Shown: positions 27,005 to 35,400 of the stretch, one piece after another
How the letters are laid out: each line of letters opens with the position of its first letter
Numbering within the stretch: the stretch's first letter is position 1
From: an uncultured Clostridia bacterium
Lineage (GTDB): Bacteria; Bacillota; Clostridia; Christensenellales; Borkfalkiaceae
Assembly (NCBI GenBank): GCA_934247225.1
Contig: CAKQJE010000007.1
Coordinates: 33,016 to 97,015 of the forward strand
Direction: 5' to 3'
Length of the DNA stretch: 64,000 nt
The notes under the pieces: model-generated
Seen by the model: the letters and a program-made list of their open reading frames with translations, nothing else
What the model was told of the DNA's origin: nothing
Database searches by the model: none
Position numbers and translations under genes: made by a program

Positions 27005-28021
27005 ATGCGAAAAAGAACAAAATCAGATAAGCCGTCTCTGTTTGAGAAGGCGACAAATCGCGTCGGGTGGGCGTGGTATTCTTTGAAAGTCAAAGTTGCC
27101 TCGCTTTTCCCGAAGCGGGAAAAAACAGCCAGACTCGGCGCAAAACGAAGAAAAGACGCGTTTTTCGTTTACGGAATGCTTCTTTTGCCGCTTATCCAAT
27201 TCGGAATTTTCTATATCGGAGTGAACATCAACTCGATAATGATGACTTTCCAGCGCTACGTCGACGGGGAATATCAGTGGGCGGGTTTTTATAACTTCGA
27301 ATTCATCTGGAAGGACTTTATCAGTCAGGAAATTTTCGGCAGCGTAGTGAAAAATTCGCTTTTGTCGTTCGTCGTCGTTCAACTGATGTCGCCGCTCATT
27401 TTGTTTGCGACTTACTTTATTTACAGAAAATTCGTCGGGTACAGATTTTTCAAAATAATGCTGTTTTTGCCCACGATAATATCGATAGTAATCACGGTCA
27501 CGATTTATAAAAAAGTTTGCGAGGTGGCAATCCCCGCGATCTGGTCGGGTCTTTTCCAAAAGAGCATAAGAGGGCTTTTAAGCAATCCCGACACCCGCTA
27601 CGGAGCGATAATGTTCTTCTATCTGTGGCTGAGTTTCGGAAGCCTGATGCTTATGTACCTCGGTGCGATGAACGGAATTTCCGATTCTATATCGGAAGCC
27701 GCGAGACTCGACGGCGCGAGCAACATTCAGGAGTTTGTATATATCGTTTTCCCGATGATATATCCCACGTTCTCCACGCTTTTCTACACGTCCGTGGCTA
27801 CGATTTTCACCAATCAGATAAACTTGTATTCGTTATGGGGAGCTTCCGCGCCGCCGTCCGTTATGACGTTCGGTTACTATTTATACAGAGAAGTTTCTAT
27901 GGCGGAAGAAGTCCGTTATCCGAGCTTAGCGACGCTCGGCGTTATGATGACGCTTGTAGCCGCGCCGCTCACGTTCTTCTTTAAATGGATGCTCGCAAAA
28001 CTCGGGCCGAAGGTGGACTGA
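27005..28021 (+). CDS. Sugar ABC transporter permease, second system (MalF/LplB-type)
   Basis: 338 residues. A basic cytoplasmic extension of about 55 residues (FPKREKTARLGAKRRK) precedes the six-helix permease domain. The ATPase-docking EAA loop is SISEAARLDGASNIQEFVYIVFPMIYP. The family is CUT1, LplB-like. It ends by overlapping the next permease by one base (TGATG). It should form a heterodimer with that subunit and use a shared ATPase, since none is encoded here. The ribosome binding site is weak, so translation may depend on the upstream gene. Confidence 0.92.
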   Translation: MRKRTKSDKPSLFEKATNRVGWAWYSLKVKVASLFPKREKTARLGAKRRKDAFFVYGMLLLPLIQFGIFYIGVNINSIMMTFQRYVDGEYQWAGFYNFEFIWKDFISQEIFGSVVKNSLLSFVVVQLMSPLILFATYFIYRKFVGYRFFKIMLFLPTIISIVITVTIYKKVCEVAIPAIWSGLFQKSIRGLLSNPDTRYGAIMFFYLWLSFGSLMLMYLGAMNGISDSISEAARLDGASNIQEFVYIVFPMIYPTFSTLFYTSVATIFTNQINLYSLWGASAPPSVMTFGYYLYREVSMAEEVRYPSLATLGVMMTLVAAPLTFFFKWMLAKLGPKVD

Positions 28022-28911
28022 TGGAAAAACGAATGAAAAAATCGGGCGTTTCGCCCTTTGCCGTAATAGTATTCATACTGCTTGTTCTTTACACGGCGTC
28101 GTTTCTGCTTCCCGTTTTGTGGGGCGTGAACCTTTCGCTTAAAACGAACAACAACGCGGTACTTCGTCCGTTCTCGGTGGATTTTCCGTTGCGTTTCGAA
28201 AACTACGCGACGGTATTTAAGGAATTCAAAGTTTCCGTTTACACTCAGAACGGCTCGAACACCTATTATATGGAGCATATGCTCTGGTTCACGCTCGTCT
28301 ATGCGGTCGCGTGTTCGTTCGTGAACATCGCGGTGACCTGTCTCGTGGCGTATATCACCGCGCGTTTCGATTTTAAAATTTGCAGGATCATCGACGGGGT
28401 CGTAATCGTCGCGATGATTTTGCCGATAGTAGGTTCTATGCCGAGCGAACTGCGCATAATGCGCGCTCTGGGGCTTTACGACTCCCTTTGGGGAATGATG
28501 ATAATGAAAGCCAACTTCGTCGGCGGAACGACGTTCCTCATATTCAACGTCGCGTTCAAAGGCTTCCCGAAGGATTTCGAGGAGGCGGCGTGGATCGACG
28601 GCGCGAGCAACTTTACCGTCATGATGACGATAATGATGCCTATGATAAAAACGACGTTCTCCACGATGTGGCTGCTTTCGTTCATAGGATTCTGGAACGA
28701 TTATCAGACTCCGCTTCTGTATTTCCCGTCCAAGCCCACGCTTTCTTACGGTTTGTACAGATTTACGACGGACACGACGAGCGTTGCCGGCACAAGCACG
28801 CCGCTCGCTCTCGCGACCTGTTTCCTTCTGATGCTCCCCATTCTCGCGGTGTTTTTGTTCACCTCGGAAAAGCTCATAGGCAACGTGTCCGTGGGCGGAC
28901 TTAAAGAGTGA
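28021..28911 (+). CDS. Sugar ABC transporter permease, second system (MalG/LplC-type)
   Basis: 296 residues from the ATG at 28021, which shares its A with the upstream stop (TGATG) and has GGTGG in front. An in-frame ATG 36 bases upstream lies inside the previous gene and lacks an independent ribosome binding site, so I reject it. There are six membrane helices, and the EAA loop is DFEEAAWIDGASNFTVMMTIMMPMIK. It is the partner of the permease at 27005 in the import of the sugar bound by the lipoprotein at 25139. Confidence 0.93.
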   Translation: MEKRMKKSGVSPFAVIVFILLVLYTASFLLPVLWGVNLSLKTNNNAVLRPFSVDFPLRFENYATVFKEFKVSVYTQNGSNTYYMEHMLWFTLVYAVACSFVNIAVTCLVAYITARFDFKICRIIDGVVIVAMILPIVGSMPSELRIMRALGLYDSLWGMMIMKANFVGGTTFLIFNVAFKGFPKDFEEAAWIDGASNFTVMMTIMMPMIKTTFSTMWLLSFIGFWNDYQTPLLYFPSKPTLSYGLYRFTTDTTSVAGTSTPLALATCFLLMLPILAVFLFTSEKLIGNVSVGGLKE

Positions 28912-29030
28912 TGCGGACGATTTAAGAAGTAATGCGGACTACTTAAAGAGTAACGCAGACGATTTAAAAGGTAGCGTAGTCGGCTTAAAGGAGAAGCGGA
29001 CTTAAAAAAAGCGGACTTAAATAGCAATAT
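28912..29030 (+). repeat. Degenerate tandem repeat of about 20 bp
   Basis: The run after the permease consists of six or so imperfect copies of GCGGAC-A--TTAAAGAGTA-like units (for example GCGGACTACTTAAAGAGTAA, GCAGACGATTTAAAAGGTAG). A shorter, similar run lies after the next gene at 30878. The function is unknown; slippage products are possible. Confidence 0.6.
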
Positions 29031-29086
29031 AAGTTAATTTTAAAGAGAAAACCCCGATAAAAAATATCGACAAGGAGATATCTTAA

Positions 29087-30877
29087 ATGAAAAAGATAAT
29101 GATGAGAATTCTGGCTTTGCTCGTCGCGGCGATGACCGTGTTCGGGATAGCCTCGTGCGGAACGACCCCCTCGGACAATTCGACTTCTTCGGGCGGCGGA
29201 GACAAGGAAAACACCAACTTGCAAAGGTATTTCGCGCCCGTCGTTAAAGTTTCCAAAACGGGTCTTGCATCCTGGACGGATCTCGAAGGCGCGGAAAAGT
29301 TCGTTTACGTGATAAACGACGGCAAGGAGACGGAAACGACCGAAAAATCCGTTCAGCTCGAACTTAACGATAAAATCGTCGTTAAATGTCTCGGCAACGG
29401 CACGACCCGCAGAGAAAGTCGCTGGTCGGAAATCGCGCAGTATGTTCCCGCTCACAGCTATGCCTTAGAAGGCAGCGGCGGACCGAGCAACACGTTCAAC
29501 GTTTATAAGCCCGACGGCACTGTCGTCCTCGACACGATCGGCGGAACCAAGCAGAACGGCGATATAATACGCGCAGGCGAGGAATATATATTCGAATTCG
29601 ATATAACGGTAGGACCTTACCACAACGCGCTTATGATAGCGGGCGTTGAAGACGCCGTTATTTCCGATCTTACCTGGTCGGACAAAATGTATTCGGCAAA
29701 AGAGGGCGAAAAAGCCGACACTTCGGATAAGTTCTACGAAGTTCTTTACGAAACGGCATACAAACTTTATCCCGACTACGCTTCTCTTCACAGAAGTACC
29801 TGGTCTTATACGGGTGCGTATTTCCCCGATGAAAACGGCGTGGGAATGTCCACTTACGGCTGGTTTATGAAAAACACCCCCGCGGCGTCTACCGACGGCG
29901 TTTACGACACGAGCGCGGACGGTTTCTGGACGGTTGAGCCGAATTGGTGTTCCACTTTCTACGGCGCGCATTTTTTAAGTACCAAGAAACAGACCAAAGA
30001 GAGAATGGACGCGGGTTATAAATACGTCCGTTTCAAAATCAAATATAATTCCGTTCACGTTCACGGCGCGCCTTGCATAGACGGCGTAGAGGAATACGGA
30101 AAAACGCTCGGAAAGGACGAGTTCAATTTCTTTGCGATCGTTCACCAACAGGAAAGATATCTTTACTTCAACAGCGACGACGTTGTCGAACGTACCCCCG
30201 CGAGCGGCTCGTTCGCGACCGACGACAACGGTAAAGCCGCTTCCGACGTAACGTTATACGACGCGGAAACGGGCGAAAAAATCTTCTCTGACGGTTCTCA
30301 CGGAAACGCGATTACCACGAACAAGAAATATATCCTCGAAATAAACGCAGAGGGCAGCCTTAACGGCAGCGTTGTGTTTACGGGCGTTGAAAACGCGCTC
30401 ATTTCGGACGTTACCTGGTCGAATAAGACTTACGCCGAAAGAAGCGGCGAAAGCGCGACCGCGGATACGCTTAAAGTTCTCGCGATGGACACAGCCGGTC
30501 ACCACTTAGCTTCCGAAAGACCTCTTTTCCACAGATTGTGGAAGAGTTCGGACGGTTACACCGGAAATTATCAGGGGAAATGCGTTATAAACAACGACGG
30601 AAAAATCGACACCGCGGTTGCTGCGAACAGATCGACGGAACACAACCGTTGTCTCGAATTTGCGAGAAAGAATTGGTTCGCCAGCGCGAAAACGAGCAAA
30701 GAAGCGGCTAAGAAGTATTTCAGAGTTACGATAGAATGGCGCAGCTTCGATACGATCCAGGTCGGACACGTAGTCGAGGATAAGACTGACGAGAATTACG
30801 GCAGACTTGCCGCGTTCGACTTCAACGCGTTCATATACAGCCCCGCAGGCGGAAGATACCTCTATCTTGCGGCTTAA
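29087..30877 (+). CDS. Lipoprotein with fibronectin-like domain and duplicated beta-sandwich
   Basis: 596 residues with lipobox GIASC (Cys near residue 25). Residues about 45-110 resemble a fibronectin type III-like domain (KVSKTGLASWTDLEGAEKFVYVINDG). Two later units are homologous to each other: EEYIFEFDITVGPYHNALMIAGVEDAVISDLTWSD near 165-200, and KKYILEINAEGSLNGSVVFTGVENALISDVTWSN near 410-445. The same motif, Y-x-F-E-I-D-I then V-x-L-x-G-x-x-x-A-x-x-x-x-I-x-W, recurs in the 1557-residue lipoprotein at 32467. No catalytic signature is recognised; the protein is probably a surface glycan-binding protein. It lies downstream of the second importer with a clear AAGGAG ribosome binding site. 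Confidence 0.7.
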   Translation: MKKIMMRILALLVAAMTVFGIASCGTTPSDNSTSSGGGDKENTNLQRYFAPVVKVSKTGLASWTDLEGAEKFVYVINDGKETETTEKSVQLELNDKIVVKCLGNGTTRRESRWSEIAQYVPAHSYALEGSGGPSNTFNVYKPDGTVVLDTIGGTKQNGDIIRAGEEYIFEFDITVGPYHNALMIAGVEDAVISDLTWSDKMYSAKEGEKADTSDKFYEVLYETAYKLYPDYASLHRSTWSYTGAYFPDENGVGMSTYGWFMKNTPAASTDGVYDTSADGFWTVEPNWCSTFYGAHFLSTKKQTKERMDAGYKYVRFKIKYNSVHVHGAPCIDGVEEYGKTLGKDEFNFFAIVHQQERYLYFNSDDVVERTPASGSFATDDNGKAASDVTLYDAETGEKIFSDGSHGNAITTNKKYILEINAEGSLNGSVVFTGVENALISDVTWSNKTYAERSGESATADTLKVLAMDTAGHHLASERPLFHRLWKSSDGYTGNYQGKCVINNDGKIDTAVAANRSTEHNRCLEFARKNWFASAKTSKEAAKKYFRVTIEWRSFDTIQVGHVVEDKTDENYGRLAAFDFNAFIYSPAGGRYLYLAA

Positions 30878-30950
30878 TAAGCAGCTTAATTCGCGGCTGA
30901 ATATGCGGCTTAACGCGGCTAAAACTCAACTTAAAACGCGGTTTAACAAT
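30878..30950 (+). repeat. Short degenerate GCGGCTTAA repeats
   Basis: About six copies of a 12-15 base unit, such as GCAGCTTAATTC, GCGGCTGAATAT, GCGGCTTAAC, GCGGCTAAAAC and GCGGTTTAAC, fill the gap between two lipoprotein genes. It resembles the run at 28912-29030. Confidence 0.55.
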
Positions 30951-30971
30951 TTAAAATCAGAGGGAAGATGA

Positions 30972-32399
30972 ATGAGAAAAAAATCAGCGTTATTATTAAC
31001 GGGCGCGGCGCTTCTATCATCGCTTGTCGCTTTTGCGGCATGCGGCGGCGGAAGTTCCTCCGCGTCCGACAAGGCGTCGGAAACGGTAGCTTCCCACGAA
31101 CACGTTTTCGAGCTTAAAAGCGAAACCGACCCGACTTGCACGGAATACGGCAGAAAAGAATATGCCTGCATGTTCGGCGGCTGCACGGAAACGAAAACAG
31201 AGTATACCGAACCATTGAAACATAAGGTTCAAAGCGGAAAATGCACGCGCGAAGGGTGCGACCTCGAAGTTCCTACGGACTTTTTAGTGGAAGTACCCGA
31301 CGACCGCGACGCGATCGTTTTACAGCTTACCGACCCTCAGGTGATCGATTCCGATCAGCGCCGCTACGCGGACAGGATAGGACAAAGCCATATAGATTTT
31401 TATAAGCCCGAGAGGCGCTTTGAAATTTGTTACGACTATATGGAAGAAGTCATAACGGAAGTAAATCCCGACTTCATAATCGTAACGGGCGACCTCGTTT
31501 ACGGCGAGTTCGACGATAATGGTTCGTGTTTTAAAGAATTCGTTAAGTTTATGGAAAGCTTCGGCATTCCGTGGGCGCCCGTGTTCGGCAATCACGAAAA
31601 CGAAGCGACGATAGGCGTTGATTGGCAGAGCCAACAGCTCGAAAACGCCGAAAACTGTCTGTTTTTGCAGCGTACTCTCACGGGTAACGGAAACTACACC
31701 GTAGGCATAATGAGAAACGGCGAAATCGAACGCGCGTTCTTCATGCTCGACAGCAACGGTTGCGGCGGAGCTTCGGCTCAGTCCCTGGCAAACGGACACA
31801 CAAGCACGGCAAGAGGTTTCGGAGCCGATCAGATAGAGTGGTACACCGCGGAAGCGGGCAAAATCCGCGCGGAATATCCCGAAGTGAGATATTCTTTCGC
31901 GTTTCACATTCAACCTTACGTGTTTATAACCGCGCTCGCAAAGTACGGCTACGACGGAACGAGAACCCCCGTGAACATTTTCGCGGCGGCAAACCGCGAG
32001 CCGACCGATTTCGGTTACGTGGCGTGGGGCGTCGAGCAGTGGGACAGAGACGGAAGCGTATTCAGAGGGCTTAAAGCTCTCGGCTGCGATTCGATTTTCG
32101 TCGGACACGAACACCGCATAAACGCGAGCGTTATGTACGACGGCGTAAGGCTTCAATACGGTCAGAAATCGAGCGAATACGACAGTTATATAAGGGTTGA
32201 TACGGCGACGGGCAAAATAGTCGCGGACTACCCGAATAACGACGGATATCTCCCCGTAATCGGCGGAACGGTTATTCCGTTGTCTTTCGAAACGGCAAGG
32301 CTCGGTCAGCCTTATATATACCTTTGCAAAGACGCCGGCGGCGATTATTTCGCGAAATATAACGACTCGGCGATCGTAACCAAAGGCTACAATAAATAA
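30972..32399 (+). CDS. Metallophosphoesterase lipoprotein
   Basis: 475 residues with lipobox AFAAC (Cys near residue 24). A short Cys-containing region follows (EHVFELKSETDPTCTEYGRKEYACMFGGCTETK), of a kind common in surface proteins of gut Clostridia. From about 115 the calcineurin-like phosphoesterase core carries LTDPQ (first metal motif, Gln in place of the common His), GDLVYG, FGNHEN, a histidine in FAFHIQPY and the closing GHEHR. It should act outside the cell as a phosphomonoesterase or phosphodiesterase. It lies between two beta-sandwich lipoproteins, so phosphorylated surface glycans or nucleotides are plausible substrates (inference). Confidence 0.88.
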   Translation: MRKKSALLLTGAALLSSLVAFAACGGGSSSASDKASETVASHEHVFELKSETDPTCTEYGRKEYACMFGGCTETKTEYTEPLKHKVQSGKCTREGCDLEVPTDFLVEVPDDRDAIVLQLTDPQVIDSDQRRYADRIGQSHIDFYKPERRFEICYDYMEEVITEVNPDFIIVTGDLVYGEFDDNGSCFKEFVKFMESFGIPWAPVFGNHENEATIGVDWQSQQLENAENCLFLQRTLTGNGNYTVGIMRNGEIERAFFMLDSNGCGGASAQSLANGHTSTARGFGADQIEWYTAEAGKIRAEYPEVRYSFAFHIQPYVFITALAKYGYDGTRTPVNIFAAANREPTDFGYVAWGVEQWDRDGSVFRGLKALGCDSIFVGHEHRINASVMYDGVRLQYGQKSSEYDSYIRVDTATGKIVADYPNNDGYLPVIGGTVIPLSFETARLGQPYIYLCKDAGGDYFAKYNDSAIVTKGYNK

Positions 32400-32466
32400 G
32401 GCGTTACAATAAGAAAAAAACCGATTAAACCAAACACGTCGGTTTAAAAAATATATGGAGGCAAAT

Positions 32467-35400
32467 ATGAAAAAAAGCATCAGAAACTTTATTTCGGTCA
32501 TGGCGATCATTCTGGCGTTTTGTTTTGCGTTGACCGCATGCGGCGGCACGACGGATTCGGGCGACAGCAGCGGCACGTCGATTTCGGCGTCCACCGACAG
32601 CGGAAAAACGACGGCTAAAATCACTTTCTCTTGCGGAGAAAGTCTTACCCTGAACGAATGGGAGACGGTCAGAGTTACCGCTTCGTCGTCCGACAAAGCG
32701 ACGGTAACGCTCACCGCGGACGACAGTTCCGTTATTTATCTTCGCGGAAGCAACGTAACCGGCTTGAAAGCGGGTTCGACGACGATAACCGCAAAGACCA
32801 AAACGGGCAGCGCGACCGCAAAACTTAAAGTAACGGTAAACGCGAAAGCGGAAAATCGCCCCGTATTTTCCCTTGTGGGAAACGGAGATATCGCTCTCGG
32901 CGGAACCGCTAAATTCAGCGCGAGCCTTTCGGGCGGCGTAGACGCTGCGGATTACGTCGTTCAGTACGCGATTGCGGATCCCGCTATCGCAAGCGTAGAC
33001 GCGGAAGGAACGGTTACGGCGCTCGCTTCGGGCAGAACCAAGCTCACCGCCGCCACGACTTATCGTTCCGTTCAGTTCAAAGTCGAAAAGGACATCGTTA
33101 TAGAAAAAGAAGTCAAAGTTATTTTCGGAGAGGACGCGACGGAAGCAAAACTTGCCGTTTCCGCAATCAAGGAAGATCTCGAAGGCGAATACAGCGTAGA
33201 AATCAACGGTAAGGCTTATACCGTAGACGAAGAGGGCAATATCACTCTCGCGAAAGCCGATTTCAACGTTTCGGGCAAGAACCTTTTCGACGGTAAAATC
33301 ACGCAGGGAACGACCGTTTACACGTTCAGAGTAGCGGTGTTCTTTATGGAAAATCCGTCGATTTATCAGAACGGCAATAAGTTGACACCCAATGCAGACG
33401 GAGAATATACCGTCGACAAAACTCAGCCCGCCGACGAAAACGGACTTCGCTGGATAACTTTCGACGACGCCGAAACAATGGTTGATATGGGCTATGAGCT
33501 TTTGAAGATCAGAGTTAAGTTCAATGCGTTCTGTTCGTTGACGGCAGGAATAGTCGATTCCACGTTAGCTGATTATGATTACAATTTCGGTTATAAATAT
33601 AACGAACCCGAAACGGGCGATCTCGTATGGTTCTTCTGGCATAACGAATACGAATACACCAACGCCGAAAGCGTCAAAGTAACAGAGGGTTACGGCGGAG
33701 CTATGAAGCCCGCTTATCACGGACCTTACGGATACGGATATTTAAAGATTCTCGACGCAAACGGCGATCTTCTTCTCGATTACTACAATAAACAGATTAC
33801 GGACGCTGCGGGTACTCACGGCAATTGGTCGGATTATATATCTCCTCTTGCTCTTAATACCGAATATATTTTAGTTCTCGATATAAGCAAAACTCACGAC
33901 GTTTCTTTCAGCGGTCTCGACGACGCCGTTATCACGGGCTTCGAATGGGCTAAGAAAGAAGAAACGACCGTTGCTTTCGAAAACGAGTCGATCACCGTAG
34001 AAGAATGGGTTGAAACCGAAGTCAAGGCAACCACGAACGACGGTTCCGCCGTTGTATACACTGTAAGCGACCCCTCGGTTCTTTACGTTTCGGGCAACAA
34101 AATCGTAGGTTTGAAAGAGGGAAATGCAAAAGTTATCGCGACGGCTAACGGCAAAACCGCGGAACTTAACGTAACCGTAAGCGGTAAGCCTGAAAACCGC
34201 CCGACGGTCGAATTCGAGGGCTTGGATGTCAAAGAAAACGACACGGGAGTGCTTGGAGCGACTCTGAAAGTCGGCGGAAATGCGATAGACCCGAGCAAAT
34301 ATACTCTTGAATATGTCACAGACGAAAACGACATAATTTCGATTTCGGGTAACATTGTGTCCGGTCTTAAAGAGGGCGAAGTGGAGGTAACGGCAAAATT
34401 CGTTTACTGCGGAACAGAATTTAAGAAAGCGGTTACAATTACGGTCAGTAAAGCCGATGAACCCGTCGACACGTCCAAAGGTAAGCTTTATCAGGGCGGC
34501 TCGGCACTCACTCCCGACGAACTCGGTTATTACGTTATGGATGAGAACAATGCGGATAAAACGCTCACGTTCGATCCTTACAATTCAAAGAAAGGATTCG
34601 GATATACGAAGATTCGTTTCACCGTTAAATTCAGCGAAATAACAAACGACAATATTACGCTCGGAAAAGCCGGCGGATTCTCGTTCGGTTACAAATACGG
34701 AAGCATTTCGGTCGGTTGGTTTAACCGTTATGTAAACAGTAAAGGTAAAGAAGAAGGCGCATATGCAGGCGCGTTCGCAGGCAGCTCTGATTCGCCTAAT
34801 GCTCCGGCATATCTCAGAGTTTATAACGCCGCAGGCGAAAAGATTTTCGAGCATTATACCTTTACAGGTTGGTCTTCGGATAAGGATAATGGCGGTTACG
34901 GATATATTCCCGCGCTCGAAACGAATACCGCATACACCTTCGAAATCGATATCGAAAAGACGGGCGACGTAACTCTTCTCGGATTTAACAAGGCTACGTT
35001 CACCAATATTAAATGGGTGAATTTCGATAAAACCGAAATTTCTTTCGCGCAGGAAAGCATAGAGAAAGACGAATGGACGGAATTCGATTTCTCGGCAATT
35101 ACCAACGACGGCTCGGATATCACGTTTACTTCCGATAACGAAAACGTTCTCCTTGTAAAAGGCAACAAAGCTATCGGTATTAAAGATGGAACTGCAAACA
35201 TCGTTGCAACGGCAAACGGCGTAACGGCTAAGCTCCCCGTAACGATAAAAGTAAACGCGGCAAACCGCCCCGTAGTAGAAGCGGAGGAAAGCGTTACGCT
35301 TACCGAACTTCAAACCATAGCTATAAGCGCGGTGTTCAAAGTCGGCGGCGTGGCTCTTGCGGAAAACGCGTATACGATCGCGTATACCACCAAAGACACT

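Noticed and set aside
27985..28020. Upstream start for the second permease
   Set aside because: It lies in the upstream gene and has no site of its own; TGATG coupling at 28021 is a better start.
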